A stretch of 64,000 nucleotides of DNA, from contig NZ_RCZA01000004.1 of the NCBI RefSeq assembly GCF_006438925.1, positions 124,001 to 188,000 of the forward strand, given 5' to 3'. Position 1 is the first letter of the stretch; every line of letters starts with the position of its first letter. The position numbers and the translations under genes were made by a program. This document shows positions 17,728 through 26,205 of this stretch, piece after piece. This DNA is from Pseudomonas mandelii (lineage in GTDB: Bacteria; Pseudomonadota; Gammaproteobacteria; Pseudomonadales; Pseudomonadaceae). The notes below the pieces were generated by a model, which did not search any database, had not been told where the DNA came from, and saw only the letters and a program-made list of their open reading frames with translations.

Positions 17728-18959
17728 CTGGCCGGGTGTGTGACCTCGGCCACCTGATGCCGGTGGACGAGGCCATCAGCCGTTTGCTGGACCTGGCACC
17801 GCCGCCGCCCCTGGCGCAAAAGATCGGTCTGGATCAAGCCTTGGGTCGGGTGCTGGCGGCGGACATTCATTCCCCCGTCAACCTGCCGGCCTGGGACAAC
17901 AGTGCCATGGACGGTTACGCCCGCAGGGCCGCTGACCTGCCAGCGGACGGAGGCTGTTTGTCGATTGGCGGGCGAATTGCGGCGGGGGATTCGGCGTGCT
18001 CTCCGTTGCTTGCGCAGCAAGCAGTGCAGATTTTTACCGGTGCGCCATTGCCGCCGGGTGCCGACACGGTGGTGCCGCAGGAGCGCTGCCGGATCGATGG
18101 CGAGCGCGTCTGGTTTCCGCCCGTAAACGCAGGCGATCATGTGCGCAAGGAAGGCGAGGAGGTTCGCCGGGGAGACCTGTTGCTCCAGGCCGGTAAACGC
18201 CTGCGTGCGCAAGAAGTGGGGTTGCTGGCCGGCGCGGGCATCGCGCGGGTCGAGGTTTATCGACCGTTGCAGGTGTGCTTGCTCAGCAGCGGCAATGAAC
18301 TGCGTGAACCCGGCGACTCGTTGGCGCCAGGGCAGATTTACAACAGCAATCGTTACTGCCTCGCGGCGTTGTTGAGCGGCTGGGGCGTCGAGGTGCATGA
18401 CTATGGCGTCATGGCCGATGAGTTGGCGGCCAGTCGGCACGCCTTGAGCCTGGCGTCCTCGGAATGCGACCTGTTGTTGAGTTCCGGTGGCGTCTCGGTG
18501 GGTGAGGAAGATCACCTCAAACAGGCCATCGAGGAACTCGGTAGCCTGGATTTCTGGCGGCTGGCGATTCAGCCGGGTAAACCGCTGGCCTTCGGCGAAG
18601 TCGCCGGCAAACCCTGGATCGGCATGCCGGGCAATCCTTCGGCGGCGCTGATTACCGCGTTGGTGGTGGTGCGTCCGTTCCTGCTCAGGGCCCAGGGCGT
18701 GAAAGACGTGTTGCCGGTGCCATTGGCCGTGCCCGCCGGGTTTGACTGGTTGCAGCGCAACAAGCGTCGGCAGTACCTGCGGGCTCGGCTGACGCCGGGT
18801 GTTGACGGCCAGTTGAGCGTGGAGCTGCACCCTCAGCAAAGCTCGGCGATGTTGACCGCCGCGTGTTGGGCCGACGGGTTGGCGGTGATCGAGTGCGAGC
18901 AGCAAGTGCTCAAGCACGACAACGTGATGTTCCTGTCCTTCGCCGACCTGATGCATTGA
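17724..18959 (+). CDS. moeA: MoeA, molybdopterin molybdenumtransferase
   Basis: 411 residues with the MoeA domains in order: N-terminal LPAWDNSAMDGYA, the FTGAPLPPGADTVVPQE segment, a MoaB-like domain with LLSSGNELREPG, SSGGVSVGEEDH and GMPGNPSAALI, and a C-terminal beta domain (RRQYLRARL). It inserts molybdate into adenylylated molybdopterin. Start overlaps moaB. In P. aeruginosa the moaB1-moeA1-ubi genes also lie beside the nar operon, which supports a role in nitrate reductase maturation. Confidence 0.93.
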   Translation: MTGRVCDLGHLMPVDEAISRLLDLAPPPPLAQKIGLDQALGRVLAADIHSPVNLPAWDNSAMDGYARRAADLPADGGCLSIGGRIAAGDSACSPLLAQQAVQIFTGAPLPPGADTVVPQERCRIDGERVWFPPVNAGDHVRKEGEEVRRGDLLLQAGKRLRAQEVGLLAGAGIARVEVYRPLQVCLLSSGNELREPGDSLAPGQIYNSNRYCLAALLSGWGVEVHDYGVMADELAASRHALSLASSECDLLLSSGGVSVGEEDHLKQAIEELGSLDFWRLAIQPGKPLAFGEVAGKPWIGMPGNPSAALITALVVVRPFLLRAQGVKDVLPVPLAVPAGFDWLQRNKRRQYLRARLTPGVDGQLSVELHPQQSSAMLTAACWADGLAVIECEQQVLKHDNVMFLSFADLMH

Positions 18960-18965
18960 TGGCAA

Positions 18966-18979
18966 TTGATTGCCGTCAA
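18966..18979. promoter_or_regulatory. ANR/DNR box upstream of ubiU
   Basis: TTGAT-TGCC-GTCAA matches the FNR consensus with one change and ends 57 bp before the ubiU start. A TAGACT sequence near 19005 could be the -10 element. Confidence 0.78.
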
Positions 18980-19035
18980 GGCTGTGCCTGCTGGTCTCGC
19001 TAGACTGGCGGCGCGTTTTTCCATGAGGATTACCC

Positions 19036-20031
19036 ATGCAACTGGTCTGCCCGGCAGGGAACCTGCCTGCGCTGAAAGCGGCGGTGCGCGAAGGCGCCGA
19101 TGCCGTCTATGTCGGTTTTCGCGATGACACCAATGCTCGGCATTTCGCGGGGCTGAACATGGACGACAAACAGTTCGACGCGGCGGTCGCTCACATCCGC
19201 CAGCATCAACGCAAACTCTACGTCGCGGTCAACACCTACCCGCAACCCAAGGGCTGGGAACGCTGGCAGCGGGCGGTCGATCGTGCCGCCGATTTCGGCG
19301 TGGATGCGCTGATCGCCGCCGACCCCGGGGTGCTCAACTATGCCAGCCAGCGCCATCCGCAATTGGCGTTGCACCTGTCGGTCCAGGGTTCGGCAACCCA
19401 TGCTGCGGCGCTTGAGTTTTACGCGCAGCGCTACGGGATTCGGCGCGCGGTACTGCCACGGGTGTTGTCGTTGGCGCAGGTGCGTCAGGTCGCCGCGAGC
19501 AGCCCGGTGCCCATCGAAGTCTTTGGTTTCGGCAGCTTGTGCATCATGGCCGAAGGGCGTTGCCATCTGTCGTCTTACATAACCGGCGAGTCGCCCAACC
19601 TGTGCGGCGTCTGTTCGCCGGCCAAAGCGGTGCGCTGGAGCGACGACGCCGATGGCTTGAGCGCACGGCTCAGTGAAGTGCTGATCGACCGCTACACACC
19701 TGACGAACCCGCCGGATACCCGACCCTGTGCAAAGGCCGCTTCCTGGTCGGCGGCAAACGCTTTCATGCGCTGGAGGAACCCACCAGCCTCGACACTCTG
19801 GATTTGCTGCCGGAATTGACGGCCATCGGCGTCGAGGCAGTAAAAATCGAGGGCCGGCAACGCAGTCCGGCCTATGTCGAACAAGTCACCCGCGTCTGGC
19901 GCGCGGCACTGGATGCCCATCGTGGCTCACCGGGCAGTTTTCGGGTCAAGGAGGAATGGCGCCGGGTACTGGCCGGTTTGTCCGAAGGCAGCCAGACCAC
20001 CCTGGGTGCTTACCATCGATCATGGCAATGA
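19036..20031 (+). CDS. ubiU: UbiU, U32-family iron-sulfur protein for O2-independent ubiquinone hydroxylation
   Basis: 331 residues, peptidase U32 fold. The [4Fe-4S] cysteines are visible in GSLCIMAEGRC, NLCGVC and TLCKGRF. UbiU and UbiV form a heterodimer needed for hydroxylation of the ubiquinone ring without oxygen. Starts with a GAGG site before ATG 19036 and is the first gene of ubiU-ubiV-ubiT. The FNR-type box 57 bp upstream predicts anaerobic induction. Confidence 0.93.
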   Translation: MQLVCPAGNLPALKAAVREGADAVYVGFRDDTNARHFAGLNMDDKQFDAAVAHIRQHQRKLYVAVNTYPQPKGWERWQRAVDRAADFGVDALIAADPGVLNYASQRHPQLALHLSVQGSATHAAALEFYAQRYGIRRAVLPRVLSLAQVRQVAASSPVPIEVFGFGSLCIMAEGRCHLSSYITGESPNLCGVCSPAKAVRWSDDADGLSARLSEVLIDRYTPDEPAGYPTLCKGRFLVGGKRFHALEEPTSLDTLDLLPELTAIGVEAVKIEGRQRSPAYVEQVTRVWRAALDAHRGSPGSFRVKEEWRRVLAGLSEGSQTTLGAYHRSWQ

Positions 20032-20041
20032 GGGAGGCGAC

Positions 20042-20932
20042 ATGAAGCTCAGCCTTGGACCGGTCCTGTTTTATTGGGACAAAGAGCAACTCAGCAACTT
20101 TTACGCCGAGATGTCGGCCTTGCCCCTGGATGTGATTTATCTGGGGGAAACCGTGTGTTCGAAACGTCGAGCCTTTTCACTGGATCAATGGTTGGGGTTG
20201 GGGCGCGAGTTGCAGGAATGCAGTCAGGCACAGTTGGTGATTTCCAGCCTGACGCTGATCGAAGCGGCCTCCGAACTTTCCAGCCTGCGCCGTCTTTGCG
20301 ACAACGGCCAATTGCTGGTGGAAGCCAACGACATGGGCGCGGTGCAGTTCCTGGCCGAGCGCAAGTTGCCGTTCGTGGGCGGTCCCGCGCTGAATTTGTA
20401 CAACGGTCATACGCTCGCACAATTGCTGGACTGCGGAATGACCCGTTGGGTGCCGCCGGTGGAATGCTCGGCGGCGCTGATTGGCGATGTGCTTGAGCAG
20501 GTGCGCGAACTGGGCCGTGAGGTGCCGGAAGTCGAGATTTTTGCCTACGGGCATTTGCCGTTGGCCTATTCCGCACGCTGCTTCACGGCCCGGGCGGAAA
20601 ACCTGCCCAAGGACGACTGCCGGTTTTGCTGCCTCAACTACCCCGACGGCCTGCCGTTGACCAGTCAGGAAGGGCAGGCGCTGTTCACCATTAACGGTAT
20701 TCAAACGATGTCGGCCGAGGTAACCAATCTGCTGGCGGATTACGCCGGGCTGGTGGCCTGTGGCGCCGATGTGTTGCGTCTGAGCCCTCGCGCTCAAGGC
20801 ATGGCCGAGGTCATTGGCGCCTATCAACGGGTTCGTCTGGGTGAGACACCGCCGCTGTTCGTCGACGGTTGCAACGGCTACTGGCATGGCCACGCCGGCA
20901 TGTTGCGCGTCGAGGAGGTTGGCCTGTGTTGA
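20042..20932 (+). CDS. ubiV: UbiV, U32-family partner of UbiU
   Basis: 296 residues from ATG 20042 behind GGAGG; a longer open frame upstream overlaps ubiU and is not needed. Cysteines for the [4Fe-4S] cluster match the UbiV pattern: one in GETVCSKRRA and three in SARCFTARAE and CRFCCLNYP. It works with UbiU in anaerobic ubiquinone synthesis, where prephenate is the hydroxyl donor in E. coli. It starts 10 bp after ubiU. Confidence 0.93.
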   Translation: MKLSLGPVLFYWDKEQLSNFYAEMSALPLDVIYLGETVCSKRRAFSLDQWLGLGRELQECSQAQLVISSLTLIEAASELSSLRRLCDNGQLLVEANDMGAVQFLAERKLPFVGGPALNLYNGHTLAQLLDCGMTRWVPPVECSAALIGDVLEQVRELGREVPEVEIFAYGHLPLAYSARCFTARAENLPKDDCRFCCLNYPDGLPLTSQEGQALFTINGIQTMSAEVTNLLADYAGLVACGADVLRLSPRAQGMAEVIGAYQRVRLGETPPLFVDGCNGYWHGHAGMLRVEEVGLC

Positions 20933-21396
20933 GTCGTAAAAAGTGGTTGTTGAAAGGCGCCGACCGGTTGTTGCCGTTGGTGCGCCGGGTGCCTTTTGCG
21001 GTGCAGCGTCTGGCGTTGCAGCAGGCGCTCAATCGTTGCCTCGCCGAGCCGCTGCGCGATGGCGAGTTCGAGGTTTTACGTGGGCGTTGGTTGTGTTTGC
21101 GGATTCCGGACCTGGGGTTGGCGTGGTTCCTGACGCTGACTCGTGACGGGTTGCGAATTGCTGAACGCGCCACGGCGCATGTGACGATCAGTGGTAACTG
21201 GCGCGAGTTTTTATTGCTGGCGAGTCGTCAGGAAGATCCGGATACGTTGTTCTTTCGCCGGCGCTTGGTGATTGAGGGTGATACGGAGTTGGGGTTGGCG
21301 TTGAAGAACCTGATCGACAGTCTTGATCCTGATGTGTTGCCTGTGTGGTTGTGGCGCAATCTGGAGCGGGCGGGGAAGGGGTTGGCGGCCGGTTAG
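20926..21396 (+). CDS. ubiT: UbiT, SCP2-domain accessory protein for anaerobic ubiquinone synthesis
   Basis: 156 residues from a GTG at 20926, chosen because GAGGAGG ends 7 bp upstream; it overlaps the ubiV stop by 7 bp. The SCP2 lipid-binding domain is seen in FEVLRGRWLCLRIPDLGL, HVTISGNWREFLLL and RLVIEGDTELGLALKNLIDS. UbiT binds ubiquinone intermediates and is needed under anaerobic conditions in E. coli and P. aeruginosa. The start codon is the main uncertainty. Confidence 0.88.
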   Translation: MLSRKKWLLKGADRLLPLVRRVPFAVQRLALQQALNRCLAEPLRDGEFEVLRGRWLCLRIPDLGLAWFLTLTRDGLRIAERATAHVTISGNWREFLLLASRQEDPDTLFFRRRLVIEGDTELGLALKNLIDSLDPDVLPVWLWRNLERAGKGLAAG

Positions 21397-21409
21397 CCGA
21401 TCTGTGTTT

Positions 21410-22152
21410 TTGGTCGGGGTACATATCCGTTGTTGCGGTGATGGCGACTTAGGGTTCCGTCCTTACGGCGGGTCACTTGGAAAAGCGCCAAGTAACCAAA
21501 CGCTCTTGCCCCTGACGTACGGTGCCTCGCCTGGGCTCGGCATGCCCTCGCTCCGGTCCTGCTCCGTGGGCCCGCCGCCATCGGCCATCCATGGCCGGGG
21601 GCGGCTACCGCGGCATCCTTGCCGCGGTGCCCACTGCGCAGAACCTGCGCTCGGCCTTCCGACGGGGCAGATCAAGATCAAAAGCCAAAGCCAAAGCAAG
21701 ATCAACAGCCCGGCTGTTGTACCTGTGGGAGCGAGCCTGCTCGCGAAAAACGTCCGGACACCGCGTTCATTCAGACAGCACGCGTTATCGTTCACGTCTT
21801 TCGCGAGCAGGCTCGCTCCCACAGGGGAATGCGTACGCTTGAAGAGACAGGCCGGCCGGTAGGCCGCCTCGCGGTGCTTTTGCGGTACTCGCCCCCTCGA
21901 GAGGCCGAGTGGAGGTTCTGCTTAGTGGGCAACCCGGCATGGATGCCGGGTTAGCCGCCCCCGGCCATGGATGGCCGATGGCGGCGGGCCCACGGAGCAG
22001 GACCGGAGCGAGGGCATGGCGAGCCCAGGCGAGGCACCGTACGTCAGGGGCAAGAGCCCTTGGTTACTTGGGGCTTTTCCAAGTGACCCGCCGTAAGGGC
22101 GGAACCCTAGGTTGCCGTTACCGCAGCAACGGATATGCACCCCGATCAAAAT
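21410..22152. repeat. Large inverted repeat (about 250-bp arms) flanking a REPIN; no gene in 21397-22219
   Basis: The left arm (about 21410-21670) and right arm (about 21897-22152) are reverse complements at high identity, for example CTTACGGCGGGTCACTTGG against CCAAGTGACCCGCCGTAAG. Shared elements in inverse order include CCTGACGTACGG, CCTCGCTCCGGTCC and CCATGGCCGGGGGCGGCTA. The 226-bp centre holds a REPIN. Open frames here translate the repeat and look non-coding. The stretch between ubiT and the DGC gene therefore seems to be repeat DNA only. Confidence 0.85.
21722..21825. repeat. REPIN inside the large inverted repeat (27-bp arms)
   Basis: Arms 21722-21748 and 21799-21825 are exact reverse complements, with the core GTGGGAGCGAGCCTGCTCGC shared with 16960-17047. 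Its centre lies close to the centre of the larger palindrome. Confidence 0.88.
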
Positions 22153-22219
22153 CATAGGTCAGCGGTCAACCCGCCATCGCGAGCAAGCTCGCTCCCGCAG
22201 TTTTGATTTTCGTTGTCCC

Positions 22220-22618
22220 TTAGGCCATCGTTTCCTGCAGGCTTTCATGCTGCCGAGCATCACTGGCAATCAACTGCCTGATCTGTTCAAACAACTCATC
22301 ACTCTCTGCTTGCGTGCAATCCTCGCCATAACGCTTGCGCAACCCGTAATGGCTAAGAATCAGATGCACATCAGCATGCAGACCATGCTGCTTCAGGCAA
22401 TTTTCAACACATTGCAACGGACACCCATCCAGCGCAAAAATCCGCCGCCCCGAGCGTGCCTTGTTGACCAACGCCGCCACATGCCCGCCGACCCCGACGA
22501 TGCAGGACATTTCAGCCAGGCCGCTGCGATCAAGCCGCACGGCCAGGGTGTTGGCCAGTTGGGCAACGTTGGAGCAGCCTGAGCAGGAGTAAATCAGGGG
22601 CAAGGTTGAACGGGACAT
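22220..22618 (-). CDS. DGC-domain putative zinc-binding protein
   Basis: 132 residues from ATG 22618 (MSRSTLPLIYSCSGCSN). Cysteine motifs CSGC near the start and LDGCPLQCVENC in the middle define the DGC family, named for its Asp-Gly-Cys motif; the cysteines probably bind a metal. Function is not established. In P. aeruginosa a similar gene sits beside narXL. An FNR-type palindrome 55 bp upstream predicts anaerobic expression together with the nitrate genes. A longer frame would overlap the next gene upstream and is rejected. Confidence 0.82.
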   Translation of the reverse strand: MSRSTLPLIYSCSGCSNVAQLANTLAVRLDRSGLAEMSCIVGVGGHVAALVNKARSGRRIFALDGCPLQCVENCLKQHGLHADVHLILSHYGLRKRYGEDCTQAESDELFEQIRQLIASDARQHESLQETMA

Positions 22619-22672
22619 GAGCGCTCTCCATGGATGGACTTCTTCAGTGTGCAAGGCCGGTGGCATTGCGCA

Positions 22673-22686
22673 TTGACTGCGGTCAA
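22673..22686. promoter_or_regulatory. ANR/DNR box upstream of the DGC-domain gene
   Basis: TTGAC-TGCG-GTCAA is an exact palindrome with two symmetric departures from TTGAT-N4-ATCAA. It ends 55 bp from the DGC gene start and lies just outside the 3' end of the Crp/Fnr gene. Confidence 0.65.
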
Positions 22687-22692
22687 TTCCGT

Positions 22693-23367
22693 CTATTGGA
22701 AGGCCGCCAGATCCTCTTCGGCGAGGATGCTGATGTTGCGTCGTTCCATCGCGATCAGGCCGCTGTCCACCAGGCGGTGCAAGATCCGCGAAAAGGTTTC
22801 CGGCTGAATACCCAGCTTCGAAGCGACCAGGCGTTTGGACACCTGCAAGACAATCAAACCGCTGACCGGGTTGCGCTCCTGGAACAGGAAATTGATCACC
22901 CGCCGGCTCGCACTGGCCATGGTCAAGGTGTCGATGTCCCGCAGACGCAGGTGCAAGTGCACACTCATGCTCGCCAGGATCGCCAGGCAAACTTTCGGCT
23001 GATCTTCCAGGGCGTTGCGGTAATGGCTGCCCTCGATAGTCACCAGTACGCTGTCCTTCAGCGCCGTGGCGCTCACCGGGTAGAGACGGGCCTGACTGAA
23101 CAGCAAGGCTTCGGCAAAGGTCTGGCCGGGCTGAATGATCTCCACCAGGTTCTCCTGACCTTCGCCGGTCAGCCGGTACAACTTGATCTGGCCGCTGACC
23201 AGCAGGAAAAAGCGCTTGGCCGGATCCCCTTGGTGCATGAGTGTGCTGTGACAGGCCAGGCGCTTGAGCATCGCCAGGCCGCAGACTTCCTCGAAGATTT
23301 TCTCCGGTAGCTGGCTGAACAGATGATGACGGCGCAACGTTAAAACGATGGAAGGGTGGGTCAGCAT
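22693..23367 (-). CDS. Crp/Fnr-family regulator beside narXL (DnrE-like)
   Basis: 224 residues: cyclic-nucleotide-binding-type domain, dimer helix and a helix-turn-helix with the recognition stretch LGIQPETFSRILHRLVDSG. The ETFSR residues match DNR and predict binding to TTGAT half sites. The FNR cysteine cluster is absent. A second DNR-type regulator next to narXL resembles DnrE of P. stutzeri in position. A NarL-like 7-2-7 site 65 bp upstream suggests nitrate control. It could co-regulate or compete with Dnr (10942-11625) at the same boxes. Confidence 0.88.
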   Translation of the reverse strand: MLTHPSIVLTLRRHHLFSQLPEKIFEEVCGLAMLKRLACHSTLMHQGDPAKRFFLLVSGQIKLYRLTGEGQENLVEIIQPGQTFAEALLFSQARLYPVSATALKDSVLVTIEGSHYRNALEDQPKVCLAILASMSVHLHLRLRDIDTLTMASASRRVINFLFQERNPVSGLIVLQVSKRLVASKLGIQPETFSRILHRLVDSGLIAMERRNISILAEEDLAAFQ

Positions 23368-23431
23368 GGCGTACCTCCGCTGACGCTCATAGTAGAGAGC
23401 GCCGGCCGGATGACCTATGCCTCTGCCGGCC

Positions 23432-23447
23432 TACCTCCAAAGAGGCA
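23432..23447. promoter_or_regulatory. NarL-like 7-2-7 site upstream of the second Crp/Fnr gene
   Basis: TACCTCC-AA-AGAGGCA matches the NarL palindrome with one right-half change. It lies in the 86-bp gap between narL and the Crp/Fnr gene, 65 bp before the latter's start. Confidence 0.62.
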
Positions 23448-23453
23448 TGCCCG

Positions 23454-24101
23454 TCAGCCGGCATTGCGCAGATGTTCCATGGCCCACACCGCCGCCTCGA
23501 CCCGCGAGCGCAAGCCGAGTTTGTGCAGCAGGTTTTTCACGTGAACCTTGACCGTGCCTTCGGTGATGCCCAGCTTGTGCCCGATGACTTTGTTGCTGAA
23601 GCCGCTGGCGATGGTTTTCAGCACCTGACGTTCACGCTCGGTCAGTTCCACCACGGTCTGGCGCTGCGGTGAGCGCAGCGCCTGGGCCATGACTTGGGTC
23701 AGCCCCGGGCTGATCACCAGTTCGCCGTTCAAGGCGTTGCGGATGTACTGAATCAACAGTTCGGGCTCCATGTCCTTGAGCAGGTAGCCGTCGGCATCCA
23801 GACGCAATGCGTCGCGAATATCGTCTTCGGCGTCCGACACCGTGAACAGCAGCACCTTGCCGGTGTAGTGCATCGCCCGTAATTGGCGCAGGGTTTCAAT
23901 GCCATTCATTTGCGGCATGTTGTTATCGAGCAACACCAGGTCCGGTTGCAGCGGCTCGATCAGAGCCAGTGCTTCTTCACCGTTATTGGCTTCGCCGACG
24001 ATCAGGAAATCATCTTCAAGCTCGAGCATCTGGCGGATGCCGTGACGCATCATCGGGTGGTCGTCGACCAGCAGGATGGTGTGTTGCAGGGACGGGTTCA
24101 T
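23454..24101 (-). CDS. narL: NarL, nitrate-responsive response regulator
   Basis: 215 residues. Receiver domain with the acidic pair DD (13-14), phosphorylation site Asp59 (LVLLDNNMP) and a conserved lysine in GYLLKDME. The C-terminal LuxR/NarL helix-turn-helix has LTERERQVLKTIASG and KLGITEGTVKVHVKNLL. It is phosphorylated by NarX when nitrate is present. The start overlaps the narX stop by 4 bp. Likely targets are the 7-2-7 sites at 17093, 23432, 25982 and 26079. Confidence 0.96.
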   Translation of the reverse strand: MNPSLQHTILLVDDHPMMRHGIRQMLELEDDFLIVGEANNGEEALALIEPLQPDLVLLDNNMPQMNGIETLRQLRAMHYTGKVLLFTVSDAEDDIRDALRLDADGYLLKDMEPELLIQYIRNALNGELVISPGLTQVMAQALRSPQRQTVVELTERERQVLKTIASGFSNKVIGHKLGITEGTVKVHVKNLLHKLGLRSRVEAAVWAMEHLRNAG

Positions 24102-25900
24102 GTGACGCTACCTTCTGTTTGCTGCCCGAGAAACTCCGGTTGGAATTCCAGTTGCACGCGGGTGCCTTGCGGCTCCCTGGAGACTATTTCGAGTTGGCCG
24201 CGCAAGCTGCGGGCCCGCTCATCCATGATTTTCAGGCCGTGGTGTTCGCGTTGGTCGACATTGCCGCTGAAGCCACGCCCGTCGTCTTCGACGATGAGCC
24301 TGACGGTTTCACCGTCCTGACGCAGTTGCAGCCAGGCGTTCTGCGCATGGGCGTGGCGCAGGCAATTGGAGAGCGCCTCGCGGGTGATCTGCAAGATGTG
24401 GATTTGCTCGCTGGCCGATAACTGAAAGGCCAGCGCGTCGACGTGCAGGTGCACCTGGAATTCCCCGCGCCGGGAGAACTCCTCGGCGGTGTCCTTGAGC
24501 TCCTGCACCAGTCCGGCATCGTGGATCTGCAAGCGAAAGGTGGTCAGCAATTCACGTAACTGGCGGTAGGCATTATTCAACCCTTCGCGCAGTTCGGCGG
24601 TGACGTTTTCCAGGGTTTCCACCGGTTCGCCACGGCGCATCAGGGTTTGCAGGCGGCTGACTTGCAGCTTCATGTAGGACAGGGCTTGGGCCAGTGAGTC
24701 GTGCAGCTCGCGGGCAATGATCGTGCGCTCGTCGAGCAGCAGCAGGCGATGATCCTGTTCTCGTTGGCGCTTGAGCGAGAGCGAGGTGCCGATCAGGTTG
24801 GCCAGGGCCTGGATCAGTTGGGTTTCCCAGGCTTGCGTCGGATGTCCGTCGACAAAATGCGCTTTGAGTTCACCGAGTTCGCTGCCCTGGTTACTGATGC
24901 TGAAGGTTTGCGGACTGGCTTTATGGTGCTTCTGGCACGTGGCGCAATCGCTGCTGGCGCAGACTTCCCGGATGTTCGCGCCATGCAGGGCGAGCAACTG
25001 CTGGGCCGGTGCCTGCATTTGTCCTTGCAGGCACAGCGACAGACGCAAGCCGGGCAGACGTTGCTGAAAGCGTCGGATCAACTCATCCAGGCCTTCGGCA
25101 TTGGCCAGGCGTGTGGCCAGGCTTCGACTGCTCTGGTACAGCAACTCGAGGGCGGCATTGGCTTGTTGCAGGTTCAGGGTTTTTTGCTGGACCTGACTCT
25201 CAAGGGTGCGATGCGAGTCTTCGATCGTCTCGGCCATGGCGTTGAAACTCATGGCCAACTGGCCCAGTTCGTCCTGGGACTGATGATTGACCCGCACTTT
25301 GAAATCGCCGCGACGAAAGCGCTGGGTCGCATCCACCAACTCTTTCAAGGGCATGACGACCCCGTACTGCAATTCGTAAAGCCCAATCAGCAGGACGAAC
25401 AGGGTGGTGAACAAGGCCAGGCCCTGGATCACCTGTTGCCAGCCTTGCTTCTGTTCGCTTTGGCGCTGCAACAGGTTGACGAACTGGTTCAGTTGTTCAA
25501 TGAAGGGCTGGGCCTGGACCTGAAAATAGGCGGCATCGCCGCGCTCCAGTGCCGGGCGCAAATCCTCGTTCCATTGCTGCTGGATTTGCCCGTAGCTGAT
25601 TTGAAGGGCGGTGGTCGGGCCATCTTCCAGCACCGCTTTGAGTGACTGGCTGGTGAGACGGGTTTGCAGGCTGTCGGTGATGGCGATGATTTCTTCGCCG
25701 GTTGCACCCGCGGCCAGTTTCCAGCTCAGGTGGTAGGTCTCCATGCGCACCGAGCCTGCGGTGTTGATGGCGGCCGCATCGCCCTGGCTGAACCAGGCGA
25801 TCAGTCCGGCGCTCAATGAACTGGCGAGGGCGAGCACGGCGATCAGGATCACGGCCAGCCCGGCGCGAGCGGGCAGGGAGCTGCGCAACCAGCGCATCAT
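24098..25900 (-). CDS. narX: NarX, nitrate/nitrite sensor histidine kinase
   Basis: 600 residues. The N-terminal membrane helix is followed by a periplasmic sensor containing the P-box (NTAGSVRMETYHLSWKL), then a second helix, a HAMP linker, a central cysteine module (VCASSDCATC), and a HisKA_3-type kinase: H-box IARELHDSLAQALSY, N-box and the GRGFSG ATP lid. It senses nitrate in the periplasm and phosphorylates NarL. Divergent from narK1; a NarL-like site 82 bp upstream suggests autoregulation. An ATG pair at the start leaves one residue of uncertainty. Confidence 0.95.
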   Translation of the reverse strand: MMRWLRSSLPARAGLAVILIAVLALASSLSAGLIAWFSQGDAAAINTAGSVRMETYHLSWKLAAGATGEEIIAITDSLQTRLTSQSLKAVLEDGPTTALQISYGQIQQQWNEDLRPALERGDAAYFQVQAQPFIEQLNQFVNLLQRQSEQKQGWQQVIQGLALFTTLFVLLIGLYELQYGVVMPLKELVDATQRFRRGDFKVRVNHQSQDELGQLAMSFNAMAETIEDSHRTLESQVQQKTLNLQQANAALELLYQSSRSLATRLANAEGLDELIRRFQQRLPGLRLSLCLQGQMQAPAQQLLALHGANIREVCASSDCATCQKHHKASPQTFSISNQGSELGELKAHFVDGHPTQAWETQLIQALANLIGTSLSLKRQREQDHRLLLLDERTIIARELHDSLAQALSYMKLQVSRLQTLMRRGEPVETLENVTAELREGLNNAYRQLRELLTTFRLQIHDAGLVQELKDTAEEFSRRGEFQVHLHVDALAFQLSASEQIHILQITREALSNCLRHAHAQNAWLQLRQDGETVRLIVEDDGRGFSGNVDQREHHGLKIMDERARSLRGQLEIVSREPQGTRVQLEFQPEFLGQQTEGSVT

Positions 25901-25981
25901 CGGCGCAAGTCCCGGAAGAAATCAGGAAAACAGAGCACATGGAGCTCCAGGAAGGGGTTTTGCCGCCGATCCCGGGCGCGC

Positions 25982-25997
25982 TACCTCTAAAGAGTTG
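25982..25997. promoter_or_regulatory. NarL-like 7-2-7 site near the narX promoter
   Basis: TACCTCT-AA-AGAGTTG has a good left heptamer and a degenerate right one. It is 82 bp upstream of narX in the 305-bp narX-narK1 gap. Confidence 0.5.
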
Positions 25998-26078
25998 TCG
26001 ACTGATCCTTGTCAGCAAAAACCTTGGCTGAAAACCTCAAGACGCTGATAAACCAACGGTTTTAGGGGTTTCCTGCAC

Positions 26079-26094
26079 TACCTCCTTAGAGGTA
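26079..26094. promoter_or_regulatory. NarL 7-2-7 site upstream of narK1
   Basis: TACCTCC-TT-AGAGGTA is a perfect 7-2-7 palindrome at the outer positions and fits the NarL consensus. Its centre is 53 bp upstream of the FNR-type box centre, which allows joint activation of narK1K2GHJI. Confidence 0.75.
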
Positions 26095-26132
26095 GACCGC
26101 GCAAGCATAGGCCCATGCCCCCCAGGGCTTCG

Positions 26133-26146
26133 TTGACATGGATCAA
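26133..26146. promoter_or_regulatory. ANR/DNR box upstream of narK1
   Basis: TTGAC-ATGG-ATCAA matches the FNR consensus with one change and ends 59 bp before the narK1 start, the usual activator position for the nar operon. Confidence 0.85.
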
Positions 26147-26205
26147 GTTTTTGCGGGGTTGGCCTCTCTAGTCTGCCGCCATGGCTAACTGACTGGAGAG
26201 CATTT

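Noticed and set aside
21323-22157. Several overlapping open frames in the repeat region after ubiT
   Set aside because: They translate the inverted repeat and REP elements in both directions and have no ribosome sites.
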